A DNA stretch of 40,471 bases from Crocinitomicaceae bacterium. GTDB lineage: Bacteria > Bacteroidota > Bacteroidia > Flavobacteriales_D > Crocinitomicaceae. Below, in pieces: positions 9,423 through 19,715 of the stretch. The stretch is from assembly GCA_022448165.1 (NCBI GenBank), contig JAKVAS010000015.1, positions 1-40,471 of the forward strand, read 5' to 3'. Position numbers and translations under genes: made by a program. The notes under the pieces are model-generated. The model worked only from the letters and a program-made list of their open reading frames with translations, searched no databases and was not told where the DNA came from. Within the stretch, counting starts at the first letter, position 1. Each line of letters starts with the position of its first letter.

Positions 9423-10121
9423 TTAAGCTTGTTTCTTAGAGTTGCTTTCAAGTTCAGCTAAACACGCTTTCATGAAAGTGTAAATCAACGGGTGAGGAAT
9501 TTCTCTTGTCGAGGTAATTTGGGGGCAAAATCCGCATGCAACGAAAAAAGGGTGTGTTTTTAAGCTAAGAACTTCGGGTTCTTCAAACTGATTGTAGGCT
9601 TCTACGTCAGTAAGTTCATTTTCTAATCGTTGAATTAAGCGAGGGTATAGTGAGAATCGACTAGAAGTTAGTTCTTCATTATTGCGATTCTTATATAGTT
9701 GAATGAATGCTTCAGAGTGAGGAGTGATGGATATTTTTTCAAATTGCTGACCATCCACAAGGTTGTCTGAAATTAGCTTTTCATTTTTTGGGTTTAATTG
9801 ATAAGAATTTATGATTGCTTCAATAAATGTTCGATATCCTGCTCCTGTGATCAACGCAGGTGATGGCTTACCCATTATTTCTTTGATGATACCGTGAAGA
9901 AAAAATTCGTTGATAATCGGTCCTGGTGCAATCCAAAAACCGTCATATTGATTAAATTGTTGAGGGCGAAAACTTAGTACTTCATTTAACTTGATCCAAT
10001 AATAACTGATTTCGACTTCCAGAAAGTTTGCTGCATGATCAATAGCCAGATTCGTCGCGTGATGCGAATTGTAAGTGAAATTATAGTCACCAATTATGGC
10101 TATTTTCAAGCTTTTTCCCAT
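9423..10121 (-). CDS. Class I glutamine amidotransferase-like protein related to the CTP synthase C-terminal domain, probably non-catalytic
   Basis: FWIAPGP...GKPSPALITGAGYRTFIEAI and C-terminal THPFFVACGFCPQ...HPLIYTFMKA resemble the CTPS GATase domain; nucleophile elbow lacks Cys. Confidence 0.7.
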   Translation of the reverse strand: MGKSLKIAIIGDYNFTYNSHHATNLAIDHAANFLEVEISYYWIKLNEVLSFRPQQFNQYDGFWIAPGPIINEFFLHGIIKEIMGKPSPALITGAGYRTFIEAIINSYQLNPKNEKLISDNLVDGQQFEKISITPHSEAFIQLYKNRNNEELTSSRFSLYPRLIQRLENELTDVEAYNQFEEPEVLSLKTHPFFVACGFCPQITSTREIPHPLIYTFMKACLAELESNSKKQA

Positions 10122-10170
10122 TTATTTCTTTAAAAATCAATAATTGAGAATGGCTTAACAGCTTTTAATA

Positions 10171-10794
10171 TTAGCGCTGAAACCATCCTTGATATGTTGC
10201 ATTTTGGATATGGATAGAATCCAACTCCATTGCTACTGCATCATAGTGGTAAATAAAACAATCAAAGTTGCAGATGAATTGTGAGTAATCTCCTGTATTG
10301 TCCGATTCTTGTTCTATTCCAGTGAATGTTACATTTTGAGCGTTTAAACTTGCTTCTGAACTTTTCCATTCTACACCAAATTGATCTGTATACGTGACCT
10401 CAAATCCAGCTAAACCATTGTCAGAATAAAGAGGAGTATCTTCATTTAAAAAGTGCTCATTAAAGTCAGAAACAGGAGGGTCTGAAGATAAAGAGGCGTT
10501 CCATTGAACACTTCCCATTCCTACTTTTATAGAGGTGGGAACTTCAGGTGAGGACATTTCCGAAAAATAAATTGCTGATGAATTTGCAGATGGAAGTATG
10601 ATTTTAGCTTTTGACGCTACGTTTTCATAACTTAATACATGTTCTGTAAACTCAACTGTTGCTGAATTAAAGTCTCCAATAAAATAGGCTTTTAAATCTA
10701 CTTTGGGAGTTGGAGCCGGAATAATTTCATGTTCTATACAAGAACTAATTAGTAGTCCCATCATCCCCAATAGAAAAATACCTTTTCTCGTCAT
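10171..10794 (-). CDS. Hypothetical lipoprotein
   Basis: MTRKGIFLLGMMGLLISSC lipobox; 207 aa. Confidence 0.7.
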   Translation of the reverse strand: MTRKGIFLLGMMGLLISSCIEHEIIPAPTPKVDLKAYFIGDFNSATVEFTEHVLSYENVASKAKIILPSANSSAIYFSEMSSPEVPTSIKVGMGSVQWNASLSSDPPVSDFNEHFLNEDTPLYSDNGLAGFEVTYTDQFGVEWKSSEASLNAQNVTFTGIEQESDNTGDYSQFICNFDCFIYHYDAVAMELDSIHIQNATYQGWFQR

Positions 10795-10914
10795 AATATT
10801 AGCAGTTTAGTGTATTTAGCTCCGTATAAAATATTATAGAGTGGAGCATGTATTTCATCTAAATTACGAAAAAAAAGAATAAAGGTTGCGTTGATGATTG
10901 TCAAAAATGAAAAT

Positions 10915-11235
10915 TTAGGCGCGAATTTGACGAATATTTTTGGTGTCAGAGATCGAAGATATGTTTACGAACGCATTAGATAGTGTGCTGAAGTCAGCGT
11001 AATATAAAGTGTCATTATTTTCAATTGTTTCAGATTTTAAAAATGTCTCTTCGGAAAAATCTGTGTTAGTTCTGCGTAAGTCATTTAACATACGGTTTAA
11101 TTGAGTATGCGAAACGAGTAAATCAGTTTCATAACTCATGTGTCCTTTTAACATGCTACCTTTTACAAGTACTTCACGATCTGTAGATAGAAATACTACT
11201 GATGATAACTCCATTGTTTGTGTTTGTATATTCAT
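10915..11235 (-). CDS. Hypothetical protein
   Basis: Intact ORF (MNIQTQTMELSSVVFL...); - strand AATATTTG near-consensus -7 box upstream; start uncertain (11259 possible). Confidence 0.6.
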   Translation of the reverse strand: MNIQTQTMELSSVVFLSTDREVLVKGSMLKGHMSYETDLLVSHTQLNRMLNDLRRTNTDFSEETFLKSETIENNDTLYYADFSTLSNAFVNISSISDTKNIRQIRA

Positions 11236-11454
11236 AACTTGTGTGTTTTGATAATACAAATATTGAGCTCAACAACGTAAAGTATTTACGATCTGAAAAA
11301 AATAGTTGACTTTTTAGATTTACTCTTATAATAGGACGATCTTGTTAATATTATATGTGTGAGGAACAGTTTTTTGAATTAAAGTACGGTTTTCAGGATG
11401 AAGTGAGGTCTATTTTGTTAAAAACAGTATTTTCATGATTCAAACATAAGAAAC

Positions 11455-12747
11455 ATGAAATATCATCAGATTAATAGTGCCCTTTTTGTTCAGAATAGAG
11501 CCGAGTTTATGGATAAAATGGAGACCTCATCATTGGCCGTGTTTAATTCCAATGATATATATCCAATAAGTGCTGATAGTACAATGCCTTTTCAACAACA
11601 TCGCGATATTTTTCATTTGTCTGGTGTCGATCAAGAAGAGAGCATTCTTGTTTTGTCACCTAACTCAAAAAATCCAGCACATAAAGAAGTGTTGTTTTTG
11701 AAGGAAACAAATGAACATATTGCGGTTTGGGAAGGTGAGAAATTAACAAAAGAAAGAGCTTTTGAGGTTGCTGGGGTAAAAACAGTTTATTGGTTAGATC
11801 AATTCGATACAATTTTTAAACAAATGATGTGTGAGGTAGATTCTATTTATTTAAATACAAATGAGCACCTAAGAGCTAATACAGTTGTACAAACAAGAGA
11901 GGATCGTTTTATCGATCAAGTAAAGAAAGATTATCCGAGTCACGGGGTTAAAAGAAGTGCGCCAATTATGCATCGAATTAGATCTATTAAGAATCCTATT
12001 GAAATAGATCTGATGCAAAAAGCATGTAATATTACTAAGGCTGGAATTGAGCGCTTACTTGGATTTGTTAAGCCCGGTGTGTGGGAGTATGAGATTGAGG
12101 CCGAACTGGTACATGAATTCTTGATTAACAGATCTAAAGGATTTGCATATACACCGATTGTTGCTTCTGGTGCTAATGCTTGCGTATTACATTATATTGA
12201 AAATAACATGCAGTGTAAGTCGGGAGATGTGATTTTGCTGGATGTTGGGGCAGAGTATGCAAATTATGCATCTGATCTTACGCGTTGTATTCCTGTAAAT
12301 GGGCGTTTTACAGATAGACAAAAAGAGGTGTATAATTCTGTACTTCATGTAAAAAGAGAGGCTGAGAAATTGTTAGTACCAGGTACTTTTTTGAATGAGT
12401 ATCATAAAGAGGTTGGTAAATTAATGGAGAGTGAATTACTGAAGCTTAAATTGATTGATCATACGGATATTAAAAATCAAGATGAAAATTGGCCTGCTTA
12501 TAAGAAGTATTTTATGCATGGAACATCTCATTTTATTGGTCTAGATACTCATGATGTAGGTCTTTGGAATGAACCAATTGAAGCTGGTATGGCTTTTACT
12601 TGTGAGCCGGGGATTTATATTCCAGAAGAAGGTCTTGGTATTCGCTTGGAAGATGATCTTGTGGTTCAAACTTCAGGAGAACCATTGAATTTAATGGGGG
12701 ATATTCCAATAGAGGCAGATCATATTGAATCATTAATGAATGGGTAA
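11455..12747 (+). CDS. Aminopeptidase P family (M24) metallopeptidase
   Basis: FTPIVASGANACVLHY-like segment, LLDVGAEYANYASDLTRCIPVNG, HGTSHFIGLDTHDVG, EPGIYIPEEGLGIRLEDDLVV metal-ligand motifs. Confidence 0.93.
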   Translation: MKYHQINSALFVQNRAEFMDKMETSSLAVFNSNDIYPISADSTMPFQQHRDIFHLSGVDQEESILVLSPNSKNPAHKEVLFLKETNEHIAVWEGEKLTKERAFEVAGVKTVYWLDQFDTIFKQMMCEVDSIYLNTNEHLRANTVVQTREDRFIDQVKKDYPSHGVKRSAPIMHRIRSIKNPIEIDLMQKACNITKAGIERLLGFVKPGVWEYEIEAELVHEFLINRSKGFAYTPIVASGANACVLHYIENNMQCKSGDVILLDVGAEYANYASDLTRCIPVNGRFTDRQKEVYNSVLHVKREAEKLLVPGTFLNEYHKEVGKLMESELLKLKLIDHTDIKNQDENWPAYKKYFMHGTSHFIGLDTHDVGLWNEPIEAGMAFTCEPGIYIPEEGLGIRLEDDLVVQTSGEPLNLMGDIPIEADHIESLMNG

Positions 12748-13495
12748 TTATTCTAGAAATAGATTAAAATACAGGGTGATTGGGAACGGTCACCCTGTTG
12801 TTTTTTTGCATGGTTATCTTGAATCGATGACAATGTGGAATGGATTGAACAGAACAGGATATAAATCGGTTGATTTTGACCTGCATGGACATGGACGATC
12901 ATTGCATGTTTTAGTCCCAGAAACACTGGAGCAGATGGCGCTTGATATCATGGAGGAGATTGAATCTTTAGGAGTTGATAGATATTCGTTGGTGGGGCAT
13001 TCTATGGGAGGATATATTGGACTTGAGTTGCTAAAAAATGACCCTAAGTGTCAAAAAATGATGCTACTTAACTCTAATTTTTGGGAGGATTCAACGCGTA
13101 AAATAAACGATAGAAAGCGTGTAGCTAAGATTGTTGAGACGAATGCTTCGCTTTTTTTGTATGAGGCAATTCCAAATCTTTTTCTTGATCCTAAAAAGAA
13201 TGATCGGGAGGTGAAATTATTAATTGCTGAGGCGATGAAGATGTTGCCAGCTGAGATTGGTAAAGCTTCATTAGCAATGAGTAGAAGGAAAAGTCATGAA
13301 AGGACAGTAGAGGCAAATGCTAAAAATGTATGGGTGGTTCAAGGAGAACAGGATCCAATTGTTTCTTGTCAGAGAATGAGGGAGGCAATATCAGGTTTAG
13401 CAATTAATTATCATGAATTGTCGGATGTTGGTCATATGACTCATATTGAATCGAGTAATGTTATTGATTCTCTTCTGAGAGCATTTGTTAGATGA
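12740..13495 (+). CDS. Alpha/beta hydrolase
   Basis: VVFLHGYLESMTMW, LVGHSMGGYIGLELL nucleophile elbow, GEQDPIV, HMTHIE; 8-bp overlap with upstream gene. Confidence 0.92.
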   Translation: MGNYSRNRLKYRVIGNGHPVVFLHGYLESMTMWNGLNRTGYKSVDFDLHGHGRSLHVLVPETLEQMALDIMEEIESLGVDRYSLVGHSMGGYIGLELLKNDPKCQKMMLLNSNFWEDSTRKINDRKRVAKIVETNASLFLYEAIPNLFLDPKKNDREVKLLIAEAMKMLPAEIGKASLAMSRRKSHERTVEANAKNVWVVQGEQDPIVSCQRMREAISGLAINYHELSDVGHMTHIESSNVIDSLLRAFVR

Positions 13496-13586
13496 TTTAG
13501 CATTAGTTAACAATTAAGGTGAAATGTTCATTTAATTTTCACGTCTAACAAGGGTAGTTAGTTTAGTAGTGAGGATAGTTATCCTC

Positions 13587-13630
13587 AGAGAGTAAAAGCA
13601 ATTCATAGAACTGGATTGCTTTTCTCTTTT
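13587..13630 (+). terminator. Rho-independent terminator
   Basis: agagagtaaaagcaat...attgcttttctctttttat inverted repeat with U-tract, downstream of the hydrolase. Confidence 0.7.
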
Positions 13631-13640
13631 TATAGATAAA

Positions 13641-13666
13641 AAAAAACGGAAACTTTAGTTTCCGTT
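13641..13666 (-). terminator. Terminator-like hairpin oriented leftwards
   Basis: - strand aacggaaac-taaa-gtttccgtt followed by TTTTTTTT. Confidence 0.55.
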
Positions 13667-13923
13667 GTCGTTAAAAATCCAAATTAAATGTTTTTCTAAG
13701 AGTATTTTTTGTTTCATAAAAGCTCAATGATTAATAATTTACATGTAAACAAGATACAGCGATTCTTTTTTTGAAATTTAAAAAAACCTTTATCTGTTGC
13801 TGGGATGTATTGAACGGGTGTGATTTTTTAATAATCGGGAATCACCTGAATAGTATTAGAAATAATAAAAACTTTAATGATAATATTAATCGTATCTTAG
13901 ATTTAAAACCTAAAGGAATATAT

Positions 13924-14700
13924 ATGAAATTGAGAGCTTTAATAGTTGATGATGAGGAGTTTGCACGTAAAAATCTAACAATGATGTTGGAGGAGTATTG
14001 CCCGGAAATTGAGGTGATAGGTGAAGCATCTCGAAAGGATCAGGCCAAAGCAATCATTGAATCATCAGATCCTGATGTTGTGTTTTTGGATATTCGAATG
14101 CCTTCTGGAGCAGAAGGATTTGAATTGTTGGATGAAATAGAAAATAAGAATTTCTTAGTTGTATTTGTAACAGCATTTAAAGATTATGCAATTCGTGCGT
14201 TTAACGCGAGTGCCGTTTATTATGTGTTGAAACCAATTGATATTGATGAATTGAAAATGGCAGTGGAACGTCTTGTAGAAACACAAACATCTTTCAAAGA
14301 AGAGCCTGAAAATTACAACACGTATTTTTCATCGTTGAAAGAGCTTTCAAACAACTTATTGCATAAAACGAATAGTAGTCGAATTGCCATTAGTCATACC
14401 AAAGGGTTAAAGATTGTTGAAGATGATACGATTACTCATCTTGAGGCTAGTGGTAATTGTACAACAATTTATTTTAATGATGGCTCAAGATATCTTGACA
14501 CGCGTACATTAAAGGTATATGAGAATTTATTGAATCCAAGAAAGTTTTGTCGAGTTCATAAATCGCACATAATTAATCTAAATATTTTGCAGGAGTATTT
14601 AAATGAGGATGGACATTTTGCCGTTCTTAAAGGTGGGATTCGTGTACCAGTTGCAAGAAATAGAGTTACTGAATTTGTTAGAATGCTAAAAGAACATTAG
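13924..14700 (+). CDS. LytTR family two-component response regulator
   Basis: MKLRALIVDDEEFARKNL, VFLDIRMP, FVTAFKDYAIRAF receiver; C-terminal LytTR (ITHLEASGNCTTIYFNDG...FCRVHKSHIINL); start trimmed from 13771. Confidence 0.94.
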   Translation: MKLRALIVDDEEFARKNLTMMLEEYCPEIEVIGEASRKDQAKAIIESSDPDVVFLDIRMPSGAEGFELLDEIENKNFLVVFVTAFKDYAIRAFNASAVYYVLKPIDIDELKMAVERLVETQTSFKEEPENYNTYFSSLKELSNNLLHKTNSSRIAISHTKGLKIVEDDTITHLEASGNCTTIYFNDGSRYLDTRTLKVYENLLNPRKFCRVHKSHIINLNILQEYLNEDGHFAVLKGGIRVPVARNRVTEFVRMLKEH

Positions 14701-17667
14701 ATGTTGAAAAAAACGTTGCTGCTACTGATAGGTTTGTTTGTTTATCAGTTATCATTTTCTCAAAAATATTCGTTTCAAACGTATAGTGCGGAAGATGGGG
14801 TGCCTCAAACTCAGGTGACTGACGTTGTGCAGGATAAAGATGGGTATCTTTGGGTTGGTACTTTCGGAGGTCTTGCAAAATTTAACGGTCGAGATTTTAC
14901 AACGTATTCGTCGTATGATGGCTTACTTAGTAACCGAATTACAAAACTTAAGTATATTAATGACGAATTGTGGGTGAGTCATGACGGTGGGATTTCTATT
15001 ATTAAGAATAACAAAATTGAAACAATCTCTTTTTTAGAAGGACAGGAGTCTTATGCCGTAGCAAGCTTCTTGGAGTTTAAAGGCAAAATTTATATTACAA
15101 CGAAAGGTGGTGGAATTTATAATGTTGAGAATCACAAGTTAATTGATTGTACCTATAATCATAAAGATACTACTAGGGCTTGGAGGATTCGTGCAGCTAC
15201 TGTTTCTGGAGACTCGATGTATTTAGCTACAAGGCACGGTATATTTTCAACAGGAGATATGAAGACCTTTAATCAGCATAAGGGGTTTGAAGAAGGGACC
15301 TTTTCGAGTGCAGTCTCAATGGGAGATACCCTTTATTTTTCTACGTTTAAACGTTTATTTCGATACCTGCCAAAAACGGGAGTTATAAAGGAGTTTTCTT
15401 CTGATCTGTTCAATGAGGCTACGATTGTAGATTGTAATATCGATCGAAAGGGGAATCTTTGGTTGATTACTACAACTGGCTTGATATCAGTTGATTCTAG
15501 TGATGATGTTCGTTTTTTGAACAGATCTTCAGGTTTGCCGTTTGGTAACTTGAATTGTATACATGAAGATCGTGAAGGTAATTTTTGGATTGGCTCAAAC
15601 GGTAAGGGGATGTTTCGATTTCCTGGAGAAACATTTAAGTACTTTGATCGATCTACGAATTATAAGAGTGATCTTTTCCTGACTGGGTTTCAGAAAAAAA
15701 ATGGTGATTTCTATTTTGGGACATTGGATGAAGGTATTTTAAAGAAGGGGAGGAATGGAGAGGTAAATGTTGTCTATTCTGATGAAGCGTGTATTTGGTC
15801 TTCTGTTAAAGATGTAGGCGGAAGAGACTGGTTTGGGACAATGTCGTCACTTGTCTCGATTGATAAAGAGGGGGAAATAGAGGTTCACCGAGTTTTCGGA
15901 GAGCATACATCAGCAAAGGTCGCAGGAATTTATCGCGTAAATGCTGATGAGATGTATATCGGTGGAGGACGTGGAGTGGTTCATTTTAAAAATGGGAAGT
16001 TTACTTTTTTAAATCAGAAAACAAGTGGGCACAAATTAGAAGATATTGGAACCGTTCGAGATTTTGTCTTAATTGAACAAGGTTTGGTTTGTGCTTCGAA
16101 TCTAGGCTTGTTTCTCTATAAGGATGGAAAATTCTCTCAATACAAGAACGTAGAAGAGTTTGTTTATTGTATAGAGATAGATGATGATGGAAATATTTGG
16201 TATGGAACTTCAAAGGGGATTTTTAGGTTGAAGAATGGTAAATCTGAGAGGTTTGACCTTTTACGTAGCCCTTCTGCAAATTATATTAACTTTTTAAATT
16301 ATCGAGATGATGAATTATTTATTGGGACCAATAATGGGTTGTTTATTTTTTCTGATTTAGATGCCATACAGCCTTCTATGAGACGCTACGGGCGTGATGA
16401 GGGAATTGTTGATCTTGAAACAAATATTTGTTCAGGATTCTTTGATTTAAATGGAGATTTTTGGTTCGGAACATCTTCTGGATTGGTTTGCTATAATAGA
16501 AGTAGTGAGGATGTATTGAATGTTACACCTAAAGTGCATTTGAAATATATCTTGATGAATTATCAACCTTTTGACTATTCAAAATATAGTGATTCGCTTG
16601 ATGATAGAGGTTTCCCTATTTGTTTGACATTCCCTTATTCAAAGAATAATTTAATATTTGAGTTAGAGGGGGTTTCAATGGCCAATCGTAAAAACTTGAA
16701 TTATCAGTTCTTTTTAGAGGGATTGAACGAAGATTGGTCTCCATTGACGCAAAACCCAACGATAACATTTACAAACCTTCCTGCTGGAGAATATAATCTC
16801 AGAATGCGAGCGGCGGATTTTGATGGAAGGGTTTCAATGGAGGTTGCTTATCCATTTACGATCAATCAAGCATTTTACAAAACTTGGTGGTTTATTGTGC
16901 TCTGTGGCTTGGCAGTTGTAGTAATTTCTTTATTGTATTTTCGACTTCGATTAAGGAGGTTGAATGATGCAAACGAAAAGGAAAAATTGGAATATCGTAC
17001 ACGTTTACTTTCGCTCGAGCAACAGTCGATGAATGCTAGTATGAATAGACATTTTGTCTTTAATTCGTTGAATTCAATTCAATACTTTATTAATACTCAG
17101 GACCGTATATCAGCGAATAAATACTTAACTAATTTTGCTAAACTGATTCGTAAGAATCTTGACTCGGCAACCGCTAATGGAAATGTTATTACTCTAGAAG
17201 AAGAACTTGAGCGCCTTCGGTTGTATTTATCTCTTGAATCCATGCGATTTAAGGATCGATTTGATTATTCTATTATGGTTGAGGATGGGATTGATGTAGA
17301 ATCGATTCAAATTCCTGCAATGTTGATGCAACCGTTTGTTGAAAACAGTATCATTCACGGAATTTTACCTAATGAAGAAAAGAAAGGGCAGATTGATATT
17401 CGAATTTCTTGGGAAAATGAACAGTTAATAGTCTCAGTTCGAGATAACGGAATAGGGGTTGATCAAAGTATATTACGTAAGCCTGGCATAGACGGAGATC
17501 ATCGTTCGAAAGGAATGGAGATCACTTCAAAACGAGTTGAATTGATACAAAAAATATCTAATGAGAACATATCATTAGAAGGGCCGTTCGAATTAAGAGA
17601 TGAAAACAGTTTAGTCAATGGAACATGCGTTTTACTCAAAATCCCATTAAATGACTTGGATATATAG
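14701..17667 (+). CDS. Two-component-regulator propeller / Y_Y_Y / TM / LytS-type histidine kinase
   Basis: Signal peptide; repeats such as DGYLWVGTFGGLAKFNG, NFWIGSNGKGMFRF; TM WWFIVLCGLAVVVISLLYF; HFVFNSLNSIQYFI H-box, PAMLMQPFVENSIIHGI and DNGIGV; starts directly after the RR stop. Confidence 0.95.
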   Translation: MLKKTLLLLIGLFVYQLSFSQKYSFQTYSAEDGVPQTQVTDVVQDKDGYLWVGTFGGLAKFNGRDFTTYSSYDGLLSNRITKLKYINDELWVSHDGGISIIKNNKIETISFLEGQESYAVASFLEFKGKIYITTKGGGIYNVENHKLIDCTYNHKDTTRAWRIRAATVSGDSMYLATRHGIFSTGDMKTFNQHKGFEEGTFSSAVSMGDTLYFSTFKRLFRYLPKTGVIKEFSSDLFNEATIVDCNIDRKGNLWLITTTGLISVDSSDDVRFLNRSSGLPFGNLNCIHEDREGNFWIGSNGKGMFRFPGETFKYFDRSTNYKSDLFLTGFQKKNGDFYFGTLDEGILKKGRNGEVNVVYSDEACIWSSVKDVGGRDWFGTMSSLVSIDKEGEIEVHRVFGEHTSAKVAGIYRVNADEMYIGGGRGVVHFKNGKFTFLNQKTSGHKLEDIGTVRDFVLIEQGLVCASNLGLFLYKDGKFSQYKNVEEFVYCIEIDDDGNIWYGTSKGIFRLKNGKSERFDLLRSPSANYINFLNYRDDELFIGTNNGLFIFSDLDAIQPSMRRYGRDEGIVDLETNICSGFFDLNGDFWFGTSSGLVCYNRSSEDVLNVTPKVHLKYILMNYQPFDYSKYSDSLDDRGFPICLTFPYSKNNLIFELEGVSMANRKNLNYQFFLEGLNEDWSPLTQNPTITFTNLPAGEYNLRMRAADFDGRVSMEVAYPFTINQAFYKTWWFIVLCGLAVVVISLLYFRLRLRRLNDANEKEKLEYRTRLLSLEQQSMNASMNRHFVFNSLNSIQYFINTQDRISANKYLTNFAKLIRKNLDSATANGNVITLEEELERLRLYLSLESMRFKDRFDYSIMVEDGIDVESIQIPAMLMQPFVENSIIHGILPNEEKKGQIDIRISWENEQLIVSVRDNGIGVDQSILRKPGIDGDHRSKGMEITSKRVELIQKISNENISLEGPFELRDENSLVNGTCVLLKIPLNDLDI

Positions 17668-17706
17668 GAGTATTGAGTTATATTTGTTTAGTAAAATCAT
17701 TTGATA

Positions 17707-17931
17707 ATGAGAAAGATCGTATATTTAATAGCAGTTGTTTTTGCCTTAGTAGCAGTATCTTGTACTAAACAAGATATTCGTCCTAAAACAAATACAACTT
17801 CGTGTGAGCCTACTTGGAGAGTGACTGAAGGTGATAGTGAAGAAGAAGAGATTGAAGGAAATGGAGGAATCACAGATCCTAATAAAGAAGTTACAGAGGA
17901 AGAAGATGCTAATAGCAATAATGCAAATTAA
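17707..17931 (+). CDS. Small acidic lipoprotein
   Basis: MRKIVYLIAVVFALVAVSC lipobox then Glu/Asp-rich tail; followed by strong terminator. Confidence 0.65.
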   Translation: MRKIVYLIAVVFALVAVSCTKQDIRPKTNTTSCEPTWRVTEGDSEEEEIEGNGGITDPNKEVTEEEDANSNNAN

Positions 17932-17954
17932 TTAGTTTCCTTTTTGAAAATATT

Positions 17955-17989
17955 AATCCCGATTACCTGTGGTAATCGGGATTTTTTTG
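17955..17989 (+). terminator. Rho-independent terminator
   Basis: aatcccgattacc-tgt-ggtaatcgggatt followed by TTTTTT. Confidence 0.9.
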
Positions 17990-18095
17990 TTTATCCGTTT
18001 GCTAAATAAAATATACACTTCAAATCTTAATTTAAAAAGGCGTTTTTTCTTTTAGTATCTTGATTACTCTACTTATAATGAGCAATTAACGATAC

Positions 18096-19655
18096 ATGTC
18101 TAGCAAGGTAAATAGTGCACTATTTGATTTGGTTAAATCCATGTCAAAATCAGAAAAGAGATATTTTAAATTAATGTCTTCTCGTCATACGATTGGTGAT
18201 GAGAATAATTATGTACGTCTTTTTGATTTTCTTGATAAACAAGAAGAATATGATGAAGACAATTTATTTAAAAGTTTCAAAGGGGAAGCATTCCTTAATA
18301 GATTCTCCATCACAAAGAAGAGGTTGTATGATCATATCTTAGTATCGTTAGATTCGTTTCATTATACAGGTTCAATCGAAGCTCAACTATTCAAACAGTT
18401 GCATTCAGCGGATATTTTATTTGAAAAATCGCTTTATGATCAATGTAGGAGAATTCTTAGAAGTGCAGAGAAGTTAGCTGATAAGCATGAGCTACATGCA
18501 ATACTATCAATGATTAGTTCGAAGCAAAAGCGTTTGCTTGAAACTTCTGGATACTTAAATTCTAGTGGAAAGGTAATTAAAGAGGTTCTTAATAAGGATG
18601 AACGATATGTTAAAATTATCCAGCAGCAAGATTTACTTTGGTCGATTAAGAGTGAGTTTTTTTCTCTTTTGTCTAAGAAGGGGGTTGCTCGTTCAGATCA
18701 AGAAGTAGAGGATTATAAGAATATTTGTCGGCCAATTTTGGGTGAATTTGCAATTGTAGGTACTCGGAAATCATATTACCTATATCACCACATCTTAGGT
18801 GCTTATTTCTATGCTATTGGAGATATGAAGAGTTCGCTCCATCAACTCCAACTCAACCTAGATGAGATGAGGAAAAATGATCCTGTAAAGTCAGGGTATG
18901 AAAACCGTTATATTTCGATTCTTACGAATGCTATTTATATTTCGGATAAAATCGGAATGTATCGGGAGTCATTGATTTATTTGGGAGAATTGAAGCAATT
19001 TGCTTCTACTGTAAAATCAAATGAAGATTTATCGATTAAGTTGTTTTCAAGTATTAGTAGCATTGAATTAAGTATGTCGCTTAGAAAAGGAGAGTTTGAC
19101 ATAGCTAAAAAAACAGCAAAAGGAATTGAAGAAAGTCTTCGTCAGTATGAAGAAAAAGTGGTTCCAATTCGGCGGGCTTATCTTGAGTTTAAAATTGCAG
19201 TTGTGTACATAGGGCTCGGAGATTATTCAGAAGCTTTAAAGTGGATTAATCGGGTTTTAAATGATTCGGAATTAGATAAAACGGAGGATATTATTGGATT
19301 CACTCAGCTTTTAGACCTGCTTGTACATCTAGAGTTAGATCATAATAAGTTGTTACCTTATTCGTTTAAGAATACTCAGCGGTTTTTCAAGACAAGAAAT
19401 CGAATGTATAATTTTGAAAAAGTACTTCTACAGTTTATTAGTAAGCTGATTAAATGTGACAATCCGTTTGATCGTCAACAAATTTGGGGAGAAATGTATA
19501 ATGAGTTGGCGAATATCACTAATGATGATGTTTTTGAAAGTGTAGCTCTCGATTATTTTGATTTTCAGTCTTGGGCAGAATCTAAATTAAAAGGAAAGTC
19601 ATTTGACTTAATTGTACGTGAAAAGTACAATCGTCAAATGCGCACAGCTTCATAG
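18096..19655 (+). CDS. Hypothetical alpha-helical (TPR-like) protein
   Basis: 519 aa intact ORF, helix-rich, KSMSKSEKRYFKLMSSRH; repeat-like helical pairs. Confidence 0.75.
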   Translation: MSSKVNSALFDLVKSMSKSEKRYFKLMSSRHTIGDENNYVRLFDFLDKQEEYDEDNLFKSFKGEAFLNRFSITKKRLYDHILVSLDSFHYTGSIEAQLFKQLHSADILFEKSLYDQCRRILRSAEKLADKHELHAILSMISSKQKRLLETSGYLNSSGKVIKEVLNKDERYVKIIQQQDLLWSIKSEFFSLLSKKGVARSDQEVEDYKNICRPILGEFAIVGTRKSYYLYHHILGAYFYAIGDMKSSLHQLQLNLDEMRKNDPVKSGYENRYISILTNAIYISDKIGMYRESLIYLGELKQFASTVKSNEDLSIKLFSSISSIELSMSLRKGEFDIAKKTAKGIEESLRQYEEKVVPIRRAYLEFKIAVVYIGLGDYSEALKWINRVLNDSELDKTEDIIGFTQLLDLLVHLELDHNKLLPYSFKNTQRFFKTRNRMYNFEKVLLQFISKLIKCDNPFDRQQIWGEMYNELANITNDDVFESVALDYFDFQSWAESKLKGKSFDLIVREKYNRQMRTAS

Positions 19656-19715
19656 CTTACCTTTAAAATATAGAGGGATATAGGGTGGTGTCTATCGTTT
19701 TTCAGATTTAGTACA

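Noticed and set aside
11272-11288. cgtaaagtatttacg small palindrome upstream of the 10915-11235 gene
   Set aside because: Only 6-bp arms in AT-rich DNA; could be chance.
13771-13923. N-terminal extension of the LytTR regulator ORF
   Set aside because: Non-homologous-looking peptide before MKLRALIVDDEE; receiver domains normally start here, so 13924 is preferred.
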